The notes below the pieces were generated by a model. That model was not told the DNA's origin. It saw only the letters and a list, made by a program, of their open reading frames with translations, and did not search any database. The position numbers were made by a program, and so were the translations under genes. Shown piece by piece: positions 34,476 through 43,656 of a DNA stretch of 64,000 nt; position 1 is the stretch's first letter; each line of letters opens with the position of its first letter. The stretch is from SCBR16-9 sp964537975 (GTDB taxonomy: Bacteria; Hydrogenedentota; Hydrogenedentia; Hydrogenedentales; SCBR16-9), in contig CAZIDP010000021.1 in NCBI GenBank assembly GCA_964537975.1, positions 6,079-70,078 on the forward strand, read 5' to 3'.

Positions 34476-36275
34476 ATGGCGGTAGCGGAACAACAGGTTG
34501 GACAGGATCAGGTTATCGGATCGCTTGTCCGTATTTCCGGCCCTATGATCGAGGCAAAAGGGATGTATGGTGTCACGATGGGTGAGATCGTGCGTGTAGG
34601 CAAGCTGCAGTTAATGGGCGAAGTTATCCGTATAGAAGGTGACAAGATTTATGCCCAGGTTTTTGAAAGCACCGATGGTATGTTCCTTGGAGAAGAAGTT
34701 GTAGCCACTGGAGAGCCATTAACTGTGGAACTGGGGCCGGGACTTCTGGGTACTACGTACGATGGTATTCAGCGCCCGCTAATCACGTTACAGCAAACTT
34801 CTGGTGATTTTATTGGGCGTGGAATGACCGCTGTTGCACTGGACCGCGAAAAGAAATGGCACTTTGTCCCGGTTGTCAGCGTTGGGCAAGAGGTCATTGG
34901 TGGTGACATATTGGGCACCGTGCAGGAAACCCAGTTTATTCAGCATCGCGTACTGGTACCACCAAGGGTTAAAGGTAAAATTGCTTCGGTTGTGACAGAA
35001 GGTGAATACACCGTAACTGATATCGTGGCTACGCTTGAAGATGGAACTGAATTGCAGATGATGCACAAGTTTCCGGTTAAGTTTCCACGACCATTCGCCC
35101 GCAAGCTGCCGCCTGATGAGCCATTCCTTACAGGCCAACGGGTACTGGACATGCTTTTTCCCATCGCCAAGGGCGGTTCAGCAATTGTTCCAGGAGGATT
35201 CGGTGCAGGTAAAACCGTGGTGGAGCACAGCATTTCAAAGTATTGTAACGCGCAGGTGATTGTGTATGTGGGGTGTGGTGAGCGCGGCAATGAAATGGCC
35301 GAAGTTTTGACTGAATTTCCGGAGCTTGAAGACCCCAACACCGGCGATACCCTGATGAACCGTACCATATTGGTTGTTAACACCTCGAACATGCCTGTGG
35401 CTGCACGGGACGCTTCCGTGTATACCGGGATGGCCATCGCGGAGTATTACCGTGATCAAGGCATGGACGTAGCACTGATGGCCGATTCAACATCACGCTG
35501 GGCAGAGGCGCTACGTGAAATCTCGTCCCGTCTGGAAGAAATGCCCGGGGAAGAAGGGTATCCGACCTATCTCTCCGAACGCATCGCTACATTTTATGAA
35601 CGCTGTGGCCAAGTCGAATGTGTGGGTACTGTGCCTGAAGGTGAAAAGCCACGTCTTGGTTCACTCACTGCCGTAGGTGCGGTTTCACCCCCTGGTGGTG
35701 ATTATTCGGAACCGGTAACACAAACTTCAATGCGGGTGTCCGGTGCATTATGGGCACTTGATTCAACCCTGGCCTATCGCCGGCATTATCCATCTGTAAA
35801 CTGGAACCGAAGTTACTCACTGTATTTTGATGGTTTGAAAGGCTGGTTTGAACAAAATGCGCCAACAGGTTGGATTCAGAGGCGCCAAGATGCCATGACC
35901 CTGCTGCAGCGCGATGCGGAATTACAAGAAGTGGTTCAGCTTGTGGGGCCTGATGCACTGCAAGACAATGAACGGTTAATTCTGGAGTGTTCTCGCCTGG
36001 TACGTGAAGTGTTTTTGCAACAGAATGCCTTTTCAAAAAATGATGCTTCGTGTACCATGGCCAAGATGATTGGCATACTGGATGTACTGATGACTTTCTA
36101 CGATGAATGTTCGGCCGTGTTGAAACGGGAAATACCATTGAGTCGCATTCTTGCACTCCCCATACGCGAAGATATCGCACGTCTGCGGGATGAACCGAAT
36201 GAAGGGTTCACGCCTAAAAAAGACGCGATGCAAGAAAAAATACGACAAACTCTAAGCACGCTGGAAGCGGCATAA
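34476..36275 (+). CDS. ntpA: V/A-type ATPase catalytic subunit A
   Basis: 599 residues. Catalytic nucleotide-binding subunit with P-loop GGFGAGKTVVEH, Walker B region VALMADSTSRWAEALREISSRLEEMPGEEGYPTYL (only its family resemblance is noted) and the A-type non-homologous insertion before the P-loop. ATG at 34476 chosen because AGGAGG lies 6 bases upstream and the family N-terminus begins here; the frame continues in phase to 34344 through the leader. Confidence 0.95.
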   Translation: MAVAEQQVGQDQVIGSLVRISGPMIEAKGMYGVTMGEIVRVGKLQLMGEVIRIEGDKIYAQVFESTDGMFLGEEVVATGEPLTVELGPGLLGTTYDGIQRPLITLQQTSGDFIGRGMTAVALDREKKWHFVPVVSVGQEVIGGDILGTVQETQFIQHRVLVPPRVKGKIASVVTEGEYTVTDIVATLEDGTELQMMHKFPVKFPRPFARKLPPDEPFLTGQRVLDMLFPIAKGGSAIVPGGFGAGKTVVEHSISKYCNAQVIVYVGCGERGNEMAEVLTEFPELEDPNTGDTLMNRTILVVNTSNMPVAARDASVYTGMAIAEYYRDQGMDVALMADSTSRWAEALREISSRLEEMPGEEGYPTYLSERIATFYERCGQVECVGTVPEGEKPRLGSLTAVGAVSPPGGDYSEPVTQTSMRVSGALWALDSTLAYRRHYPSVNWNRSYSLYFDGLKGWFEQNAPTGWIQRRQDAMTLLQRDAELQEVVQLVGPDALQDNERLILECSRLVREVFLQQNAFSKNDASCTMAKMIGILDVLMTFYDECSAVLKREIPLSRILALPIREDIARLRDEPNEGFTPKKDAMQEKIRQTLSTLEAA

Positions 36276-36297
36276 CCGATAGGAAAAGCGCATCATC

Positions 36298-37731
36298 ATG
36301 GCTGAAACACAAACCAATGAAATGCTCCATGAAGAATATTGGGACCTGACCTATATTTCAGGCCCACTGGTTTTTTTGAAAAACGGTGATCGTTTCCCTA
36401 CAGGTGCCATTCTAGATGTGCATCTGAAAAATGGTGAAAAGCGGCAAGGGCAAATACTGGAATCAACCAGTGATCATGCAGTATTGCAACTCCTGCAAGG
36501 CACCGTTGGTGTTGATGTACAGGGCACATCGGTATCCTTGCGTGCGGATGCCGCGCGTATCGCCTGTTCGGAAGACATCATCGGAAGAAGGTTCAACGGC
36601 ACCGGTGTCCCTATTGATGGACTGCCACCGATAGTTCCCGACGTGGAACTGGAAATAAATGGCTCAGCGATAAATCCGGTTTCCCGGGACAAACCTAACG
36701 ACTTTATTGAAACTGGTGTATCCGCGATTGATGGCTTCAATACCTTGGTGCGTGGCCAGAAACTACCCATCTTTCTGGGATCAGGGCTTCCAGGAAATGA
36801 ATTGGCAAATCTCATTGTGCAGAACGCAGGTACCAAAAGTGACGACACGCCTTTTGTGGTTGTCTTTGGCGCGATGGGTATCACTGCGCGGGAAGCGCAA
36901 TACTTTTTGCGTTCGTTCGACGAAGGTGGCAAAGGTTCTCGAGTGGTAGCCTTTTTGAATCAGGCAGATGACCCGGCTATTGAACGTTTGTTCGCTCCGC
37001 GCTGCGCTTTGACAGTCGCTGAATATCTGGCATTTGAGAAAGGCTATCAGGTTCTTGTCATTCTCACAGACATGACGAACTACTGTGAAGCACTGCGTCA
37101 GATTTCCTCGGCGCGAGAAGAAATCCCGGGTCGTCGCGGATATCCTGGCTATATGTACACCGACTTGTCCAACATATATGAACGCGCTGGTCGTATCCGG
37201 GGTAAAGAAGGTTCTGTGACACAGATTCCGATGCTAACCATGCCCGATGACGATATAACGCACCCCATTCCTGACCTGACAGGATATATTACCGAAGGAC
37301 AGATTGTGTTAAGTCGTCCATTACACCGGCAGGGTATCTTTCCCCCGGTAGACTTGCTGCCCTGCCTGTCCCGTTTGATGAACAATGGTATCGGTGAAGG
37401 AGCTACCCGTTCTGATCACCGGGAGTGGGCTAACCAGCTATACGCTGCGTATGCGCAGGGTCAGAGCATTAAGAAACTCATGGCAATTGTGGGTGAGGAT
37501 GCGTTGACAGAACTTGACAGAAAGTACTTGAACTTCTCAAATGAATTTGAGCGGGAGATGCTTGGTCAAAGTTTTACCAGGCGCACCATAGATGAAACAC
37601 TGGACATGGGATGGAAGATGTTGGGCTTGTTACCACGTGAAGAATTGACCCGTATCAATAAGGACACCATTGATCGTTACTATTGCGATATCATGGAAGA
37701 TGGTACACATTCTCCATACATGGGCAATTAG
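36298..37731 (+). CDS. ntpB: V/A-type ATPase regulatory subunit B
   Basis: 477 residues. Non-catalytic nucleotide-binding subunit that alternates with A in the hexamer. The P-loop is degenerate (LGSGLPGNELA instead of GXXXXGKT), as expected for B. Conserved segments include MTNYCEALRQIS, REEIPGRRGYPGYMYTDLS, and the ADDPAIER/FAPR region. Contains a conserved Arg finger region near SSAREEIPGRRG. Twenty-two bases after subunit A. Confidence 0.95.
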   Translation: MAETQTNEMLHEEYWDLTYISGPLVFLKNGDRFPTGAILDVHLKNGEKRQGQILESTSDHAVLQLLQGTVGVDVQGTSVSLRADAARIACSEDIIGRRFNGTGVPIDGLPPIVPDVELEINGSAINPVSRDKPNDFIETGVSAIDGFNTLVRGQKLPIFLGSGLPGNELANLIVQNAGTKSDDTPFVVVFGAMGITAREAQYFLRSFDEGGKGSRVVAFLNQADDPAIERLFAPRCALTVAEYLAFEKGYQVLVILTDMTNYCEALRQISSAREEIPGRRGYPGYMYTDLSNIYERAGRIRGKEGSVTQIPMLTMPDDDITHPIPDLTGYITEGQIVLSRPLHRQGIFPPVDLLPCLSRLMNNGIGEGATRSDHREWANQLYAAYAQGQSIKKLMAIVGEDALTELDRKYLNFSNEFEREMLGQSFTRRTIDETLDMGWKMLGLLPREELTRINKDTIDRYYCDIMEDGTHSPYMGN

Positions 37732-37771
37732 ACTGTACTTGCTCGTATCAATTTAAATATAAGGTAAGCCA

Positions 37772-38440
37772 ATGGATAACGTAGCACCTACACGTATGAA
37801 TATGTTGGCCCGCAAGTCTCAGATTAAGCTGGCATCGGATGGTGTGAATCTGCTGAAGGGCAAGCGGGACGCGTTGTTGCAGGAATTATTGAAACGCGCA
37901 CGTGAATTGTCTAAAATGCGTGATGAGCTTCATAAAAGAGGTAGAAACGCGCGTGTTTCTCTTGCCATGGCACGTGCCGTGCGTGGCACCCCGGAATTGA
38001 AATCGGCGGCGGTTGCCGGTCATCGTGAATTGCGAATTCACGTAACCACTGAAAAAGTCTGGGGTCTGAGTCTTGGCGACATTGAGTTACAAGACATCAT
38101 TCGCCCACCAGCAAAGCGAGGCATGGGTATGTTTGATACCTCATCCCATGTATTGGAAGCCGAAGAGTCATCCGAGCAAATGCTGGAACAATTACTACGG
38201 TGCGCCCCACTGGAACGTAACCTGCAAATCATAGGTGAAGAAGTAAAAAAAGTTAGTCGGCGCATAAATGCCCTGGAAGAATACTTGATCCCAAAACTTC
38301 GCTATGAAATGCGCAGTATAGCGCGGGTGCTTGATGAACGTGAGCGTGAAGATACCTTTCGGCTGAAGCGAATTAAAGCGAAAAAGTCTGCTGAGCGAAA
38401 GAAAAAACAAGCGTCAATCAACGCTGAAGAAACGTATTAA
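37772..38440 (+). CDS. ntpD: V/A-type ATPase subunit D (central shaft)
   Basis: 222 residues. Two long antiparallel helices at the N- and C-terminus form the rotating shaft; the family start is present (APTRMNMLARKSQIKLASDGVNLLKGKRD) as well as the C-terminal LIPKLRYEMRSIARVLDEREREDTFRLKRIK. Very basic C-terminus. Follows subunit B by 40 bases and precedes the PTS EIIA-like gene by 14. Confidence 0.92.
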   Translation: MDNVAPTRMNMLARKSQIKLASDGVNLLKGKRDALLQELLKRARELSKMRDELHKRGRNARVSLAMARAVRGTPELKSAAVAGHRELRIHVTTEKVWGLSLGDIELQDIIRPPAKRGMGMFDTSSHVLEAEESSEQMLEQLLRCAPLERNLQIIGEEVKKVSRRINALEEYLIPKLRYEMRSIARVLDEREREDTFRLKRIKAKKSAERKKKQASINAEETY

Positions 38441-38454
38441 GGAGTAATGCTGCC

Positions 38455-38928
38455 ATGTTGCTGAGTGAAGTGCTGCGTCCCGACCTGATCAAGGTACGTC
38501 TGGAGGCAGAAAATAAACGTGAAGCCATTCGTGAATTGGTAGATGTCCTTGTCCAGCAGCATGATGTTCCTATGATTCGAAGAAATGATATCATCGACGC
38601 AGTCTTTGAACGGGAAGCTATAATCGGAACCGGTATGGAAAAAGGCATAGCCATACCACACGCGTCAACCAATCATGTGGAAGATGTTCTATGTGCCCTG
38701 GGCACTGCACCACAAGGAATACCGTTTGAATCGCTCGATGGCTTGCCTGCAAAGCTGGTAATTCTTCTTTTGGTTCCCAAGAAGCAGTACGCAGAAAAAG
38801 TAAAAACACTTGCCGCCATAGCGCATTTACTGGAAGAGGAACATAGCAAAAATAAAATCATTATGATGGAAGACTCCAGTGAAATATATGATTTTATAGA
38901 ACAACAAGATAAAATGTTTGTTGGATAA
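38455..38928 (+). CDS. PTS EIIA-domain protein (PtsN/fructose type)
   Basis: 157 residues, a complete PTS EIIA type-2 domain: N-terminal helix, EREAIIGTGMEKGIAIPHAS with the phosphorylatable His69 in GIAIPHA, and the VILLLVPKKQYAEKVKTLAAIAHLLEEE segment. The phospho-acceptor His is present, so it could be phosphorylated by HPr. No PTS membrane permease, HPr or enzyme I is in the window, so it is more likely a regulatory EIIA (EIIANtr-like). Its position 14 bases after ATPase subunit D suggests co-transcription and perhaps control of, or by, ATPase activity; that link is inference. Confidence 0.88.
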   Translation: MLLSEVLRPDLIKVRLEAENKREAIRELVDVLVQQHDVPMIRRNDIIDAVFEREAIIGTGMEKGIAIPHASTNHVEDVLCALGTAPQGIPFESLDGLPAKLVILLLVPKKQYAEKVKTLAAIAHLLEEEHSKNKIIMMEDSSEIYDFIEQQDKMFVG

Positions 38929-38961
38929 ATCAGACAAATATTAATTCAATCAATGAAATCT

Positions 38962-38987
38962 GGGCCTCGGTGTAACAGCCGGGGCTC
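38962..38987 (+). terminator. Terminator after the ATPase operon
   Basis: GGGCCTCGG (38962-38970) pairs with CCGGGGCTC (38979-38987) over nine base pairs including two G-T wobbles, with an 8-base loop, followed by TTTGTAATTT on the plus strand. The T-run is broken. It lies 34 bases after the EIIA gene and between convergent operons, so it may serve both. Confidence 0.6.
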
Positions 38988-39099
38988 TTTGTAATTTCTT
39001 ACTTCATCACAGTCTTTCAAAAAAAAGCTTGCAGACCTGTGTTGTCTCTTTGGTTGGAAAAGCAGCTATGCTCCGCAATCGTTTCAGTGCATTGTACTT

Positions 39100-40074
39100 T
39101 TATTTTATTGATGCGGGATCGGTCTTGCTGATCATCAGTGCAAGTTCCGGATTCTCTGCGTGCGCGTTCAATTTCGTAAACAGGTCTTTGAATATTGGGT
39201 TCCTATAAATCATCCGTACCGTCCGGATAAAATGTCGTCGGGGATCGTGACTATAAGTCCGGTTGGGATTCAAAATGGGGCTGTGAACCACTTCCGAAGG
39301 CAGCCAATGGCTGTTGATGAGCCAGGCGATAGCAGAGATATCCCATATCTCCTTGCTCCAGGCAAAATGGTCGTTGCTGTAGTCACAGAACGTTTCCAGA
39401 AGAAAATCACAGATGGTACTTTTCCCTTTCAGGTTGGCTTCCAGCTCTGGCACGGTCGTCAGGAGATGTGAAGAAACTCCCAGGCAGGGCACCTGCACCA
39501 ATGGCACACCACAATCAAATACAACCTGCGCCGCGGTGACATCCTGATTCAAGTTAAATTCCAAGGTGTCCGGCCAATACAATGGGTTGCCACCTAGCCA
39601 TACAATAACAATGTGCTTTATGATTTCCGGCTCAAGCAGGATTGCAGATGCCACATTGGTTATAGCGCCGATGGCTACTACATACAGCGGATCATCTTCC
39701 GGGGTAGACAAAGCACGATGAATCAAATCACGTGCTGCCGGAGTGTCATAAGGTTGAACTCCCTCTTCGAGATAACCTGTCGAACCTTTGTATACCAGCC
39801 CTTCCGGGTCTACATCCATCCTGTCCAGCAGACGAAGTATTTCATCATAACTTTTTTCCATACCGTCTTTCGGGCCGGTAGACTTGTCATTCCAGAACGG
39901 GGCAGCATATATGGCTTCCAGCTTCATGCTTTCCGGTGACAGCAGGGCGTACACCAATGCGAACTGGTCGTCTATCTCGTTGTACGTGTCTGTATCCAGT
40001 ACCATACGCACCCTGCGCGCAGGTGGAGCCAGACGGATCAGCCGAAGGGGTTCTGAAATTTCTGGGTATTGCAT
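39100..40074 (-). CDS. Inosine-uridine-preferring nucleoside hydrolase family protein
   Basis: 324 residues. N-ribohydrolase family enzyme that cleaves the N-glycosidic bond of nucleosides. The calcium-binding acidic start is present as DTDTYNEIDDQFAL (Asp27, Asp29, Asp35, Asp36), the longer variant of the classical DTDPGVDD; a later NLNQDVTAAQVVFD segment provides the remaining conserved Asn/Asp. No signal peptide, so cytoplasmic. Last gene of the LacI-controlled locus. It suggests that imported nucleosides or nucleoside-like glycosides are broken down here; substrate not determined. Confidence 0.85.
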   Translation of the reverse strand: MQYPEISEPLRLIRLAPPARRVRMVLDTDTYNEIDDQFALVYALLSPESMKLEAIYAAPFWNDKSTGPKDGMEKSYDEILRLLDRMDVDPEGLVYKGSTGYLEEGVQPYDTPAARDLIHRALSTPEDDPLYVVAIGAITNVASAILLEPEIIKHIVIVWLGGNPLYWPDTLEFNLNQDVTAAQVVFDCGVPLVQVPCLGVSSHLLTTVPELEANLKGKSTICDFLLETFCDYSNDHFAWSKEIWDISAIAWLINSHWLPSEVVHSPILNPNRTYSHDPRRHFIRTVRMIYRNPIFKDLFTKLNAHAENPELALMISKTDPASIK

Positions 40075-40148
40075 GTCAACTCCAATCGTGTTATATAAAG
40101 AACATTGCGGTGTCTTGTAAATATTGTAAAGTATGATTTTCTGACAGA

Positions 40149-42710
40149 TTACTCGTTAGTATCATGTTGTTCCACATCCTGGAGCAGGAGCATGGAAGCA
40201 CCCCCGGAATATACATCGTCTTGCACCATTACGCTGATACGACGGGCCTCAGTTATCGGAGCGTACTTGCCTTCAAAAGGATCGTAATATGAAGTCAACT
40301 CCGCACTGGGCAGATGCAGTGTGTAGTGTGTTCCATCTGATTGCATGCGGTACAATTTTGGGCTGTCAGGCGTTATTTTACACAGCACATCGACATCTGA
40401 GTGCGTAGTGCCCTGGGCATCAATCACTTTCGCCCGTACAATCAGGTCCCCCTCGAAACTTATTTCTGAATCCAAACGCAAAGCTAGTATCGTTGACATA
40501 CCGTGTGCCAATGCATATGCCTTTTTCAACATTACAGGTTTGGCATCCAAGTCTTCCTGCTCAAGGAATTCGCGGTGCTTGGTCAGGAATGCTGTATCGG
40601 CTCCAGCAACACGCCACGCTTCAAATGCTGTCTGTGCAGCATCAATAGCTTGCATACGCTGTTCATTGTCGGTCTCTGGTGTAAACCATATCAATTGTGT
40701 ACCGTTCGGTTCCAGTTCTACCGCGGCATATCCAGTTGAATCCGTTACGATTTCCTCATGTGTTGCTCCGTTATACACCTGCCAGGCGATATCGGCAGAT
40801 TCTGCAGGTTGCAAAGATAAATTCACGCTGGTATCTCTGTTGTTGATGAGCACTGTCATCAGCGAAAAGCCATCGGTCAGTGGCAGTACTGTTACCTGGT
40901 GCGCGGCAGCTCCTTCCAGAATACGTATTGGATGAATCTGCTCCGTGGAGAGGTGTTGTTGTATTACAGTTACGATGTTATCAAAATCAACTGGATTTAT
41001 GGTATGTGGCCATTCCCAGGCGCCTGTACCAGTCTGGAATCGATTCACAATGGTACGTGATGTTTCCAGTGGTGGCACTTCCAGTTTTGTAAGATTAACA
41101 TGATTTATAATGGCGGAGTGCAAGCTGTCTGGCAGGGGATACCCAAACATGTCTACAGTGGGATGCTCTCCCCAGGATAAAACTCGGCCCCCGGCTTGCA
41201 GATATGCAAGTAAAGACTTTGCGGATTCCTCAGACACATGTCTGTTCTCAATGCTTATGACAAGGGGGATTTGATTTGCCTGTTCTGGCGAAAGCAAGGC
41301 ATCACCAAGTATGGTCGCGTGCCAGTGATTGTCTAGCATATCATGAAAAAATGCTGTCCAGCGTTGATTCCAGCCCGTTACCCATTCTGTATCGGACACA
41401 TACAAACCAATCCGTGGCTGGACACGTGCCATTCCTGCCAACAAAGGCTGGGCATTATGAATCTCCTGAAATACCTCAGCCACAGTTGTTTCAGTGGGCG
41501 TATCTTTGATAAACCATTCTCCATCGCCAAGGGAAGCTCGCCAATGTATCGGCCCGATGTGGTTTACTCCCATACCCAGGCACTCATATACCAGTCGCCG
41601 CAGCATGACGGGGGTAAAGGTGCGGCCTCCACCTCGGGCCGTTTCATCCAGCGTCTTGTTGCCCAGGCGCGGCACACTTAAAGGTTGACCATAGGCACTG
41701 AGTACTGTCATAAAGAGCAAGTTCAAGCGTTCTTCATCATCGTCAATGCTGATGTGCCCCATCTCGAAGCCATCACAGGCACCCACCATCAGAGACGGTG
41801 ATACTCCCAACCCGCGACGATGGCCCCCGCTGAATGGATTACCGTGTGTAGGAAATAGCACGGGGCGTTGTTTAGAATCCGTTGCGATAAAATCGGTCAT
41901 ATAAATTGCTGCACGGTCTGCCATGGCCTGTTCACGGAAGTGATACCAGGCCAGCCAGGTAGGGTTCGGGGCATTGCCCAGTGTTTTATGCATATCATCA
42001 TGGTCTATCTCCAATGCCCTGTGTTTCAACCAAATTCGGAATTGGTTGAGAAATGCCGGGCGATAATCTCCAAGTGGTAAACCGAAATAATCCGGATAGG
42101 ATTCTTCAGAACCGATGACCCAGGAATGAATTGAATTGTAATCTTTCAGATGAGTCACAGCAGAACGGATATAGGTAGAAGCCAGCCGTGTTATCACATC
42201 ATCGCAAATAGCTGGTGTCAGACTCTCTATACCACGTATCGGATTGATACTGGTTGTTATCAGATTGCCTTCGATATCGCGCATATAGGAGTCTGGATTA
42301 CGCTGGATAAACAATTCCGGATAATAGGTAAAAAAGGGATTGTTCCGTTCCCCCAGAGAAACTTCCACTGCGTGCCCCCTGGGTTCAGTATATTCCAGAA
42401 GGTCCTTGAATTCTGTAAAATCGGTATTCACTTCAGCGCCGAGGGGACTGCTTTCATCTTCTATCAAGTGCAGGTTCCGTATGATATAGGTGGCATTCGC
42501 GTGCACCCGTTCGACACTGGATTCCATGTCAGAGGCATTGTCAAATACACTGAGCATATTGCCTGGCTGCGCAAACCATACCCAATAGGGTGCCTGTAAT
42601 TCTTTTTTGTAAGACTGGTTTTGTCTTTTCTCATGCGAACTTTCGATGATTTCATGGGTGTTTACATGAAATAAAGAGCAGCATAGGGAGACTAAAAACA
42701 TGTTACACAT
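40149..42710 (-). CDS. GH42-like exported glycoside hydrolase
   Basis: 853 residues. Signal-like N-terminus (MCNMFLVSLCCSLFHVN), then a TIM barrel (about residues 40-470), an alpha/beta domain like the beta-galactosidase trimerisation domain (about 475-590, starting RIGLYVSDTEW), and beta-rich C-terminal domains. GH42 likeness rests on SWVIGSEESYPDYFG with a candidate acid/base Glu, and on FTPVMLRRLVYECLGMGVNHIGPIHWR near the seventh strand; the nucleophile is not obvious. ATG at 42710 chosen since AGGAG lies 7 bases upstream; the frame is open to 42743. Seven genes of this locus share the strand. Activity is inferred; GH family exact number uncertain. Confidence 0.6.
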   Translation of the reverse strand: MCNMFLVSLCCSLFHVNTHEIIESSHEKRQNQSYKKELQAPYWVWFAQPGNMLSVFDNASDMESSVERVHANATYIIRNLHLIEDESSPLGAEVNTDFTEFKDLLEYTEPRGHAVEVSLGERNNPFFTYYPELFIQRNPDSYMRDIEGNLITTSINPIRGIESLTPAICDDVITRLASTYIRSAVTHLKDYNSIHSWVIGSEESYPDYFGLPLGDYRPAFLNQFRIWLKHRALEIDHDDMHKTLGNAPNPTWLAWYHFREQAMADRAAIYMTDFIATDSKQRPVLFPTHGNPFSGGHRRGLGVSPSLMVGACDGFEMGHISIDDDEERLNLLFMTVLSAYGQPLSVPRLGNKTLDETARGGGRTFTPVMLRRLVYECLGMGVNHIGPIHWRASLGDGEWFIKDTPTETTVAEVFQEIHNAQPLLAGMARVQPRIGLYVSDTEWVTGWNQRWTAFFHDMLDNHWHATILGDALLSPEQANQIPLVISIENRHVSEESAKSLLAYLQAGGRVLSWGEHPTVDMFGYPLPDSLHSAIINHVNLTKLEVPPLETSRTIVNRFQTGTGAWEWPHTINPVDFDNIVTVIQQHLSTEQIHPIRILEGAAAHQVTVLPLTDGFSLMTVLINNRDTSVNLSLQPAESADIAWQVYNGATHEEIVTDSTGYAAVELEPNGTQLIWFTPETDNEQRMQAIDAAQTAFEAWRVAGADTAFLTKHREFLEQEDLDAKPVMLKKAYALAHGMSTILALRLDSEISFEGDLIVRAKVIDAQGTTHSDVDVLCKITPDSPKLYRMQSDGTHYTLHLPSAELTSYYDPFEGKYAPITEARRISVMVQDDVYSGGASMLLLQDVEQHDTNE

Positions 42711-42749
42711 GGTGTTACTCCTGAAGTAGGTGTGTCTTGTCAAAATCAG

Positions 42750-43646
42750 TTACATCTTTATGGCACCGGAGGAAATTCCCTCAATGAAAAGGCGCATGGA
42801 AAAAAGAAACAGAAGCACAAGTGGAACCGCAGCCATAACATAACCGGCCATCAGTGGTCCATACTCCACATAGTTCTGTCCCTCCAGATAGCGTAAACCT
42901 ACGGATACCGTGTAGTTGTCGCGCTGCAGGACAATGAGTGGCCAGACAAAGTCGTTCCACAAGGTGACCACATTGATTACCGCCATGGTAGCAATGATCG
43001 GCATCGCCAACGGCAGTGCTACATGACGATATATTTGGAAACGGGAAGCGCCATCGATCCGTGCGGCCTCCACCAGGGCATCTGGCTGGGCCTCGAAAAA
43101 TTGCCGGAAAATAAAAACCATCATAACTTGACCACCAGCCATCGCCGGCAGTATCAATGCCCATAGCGTATTCAGCAAACGCAACTCCACCTGTATACCC
43201 GGTACCATGTCATTCATCATCGAACTGATAGCACGTAAAACCGCATCGATTTGGGTCACCAGTACATAAAGGGGAATCAGATTTAAAATACCCGGAACCA
43301 TCATCAGCAGGATAATATAGAGGTAACAGATGTCCCTACCGAAAAACCGGAACTGAGCCAGATAGAATGCAGTCAGAGAACCGAGGAACACAGTCATGAA
43401 AGTTGCAGTAACAGCCACAAAAATGGTTCGGCCAATGTAAGGGCCGACATACCCCCAGGCATGCACATAATTTGAGAAATGCAAGGGCCAGGTAGGCACA
43501 TAGGGATGCTGCGCAAACTGGGTCATATCCTTGAAGCTGATTACCACCATGAAATAAACCGGCAGCAACACAAAAAACGAGACACCCCCCAGAATTCCAA
43601 CCTTCAATATCTCTGGCAATGCTGTTTGTCTGATCATCGAATGCAT
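42750..43646 (-). CDS. Carbohydrate ABC transporter permease, MalG type
   Basis: 298 residues, six membrane helices, inner-membrane permease of the binding-protein-dependent sugar transporter family (MalG). The cytoplasmic EAA loop is EAARIDGASRFQIYRHVALP. It would pair with the permease domain of the fused protein encoded just upstream; the cognate ATPase is not encoded in this window. Twenty or so bases from neighbours, same operon. Confidence 0.93.
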   Translation of the reverse strand: MHSMIRQTALPEILKVGILGGVSFFVLLPVYFMVVISFKDMTQFAQHPYVPTWPLHFSNYVHAWGYVGPYIGRTIFVAVTATFMTVFLGSLTAFYLAQFRFFGRDICYLYIILLMMVPGILNLIPLYVLVTQIDAVLRAISSMMNDMVPGIQVELRLLNTLWALILPAMAGGQVMMVFIFRQFFEAQPDALVEAARIDGASRFQIYRHVALPLAMPIIATMAVINVVTLWNDFVWPLIVLQRDNYTVSVGLRYLEGQNYVEYGPLMAGYVMAAVPLVLLFLFSMRLFIEGISSGAIKM

Positions 43647-43656
43647 GATGCCGGTC

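Noticed and set aside
34940..36180. Antisense frames of 165 and 171 codons
   Set aside because: They lie opposite the well-conserved catalytic subunit and have no independent evidence.
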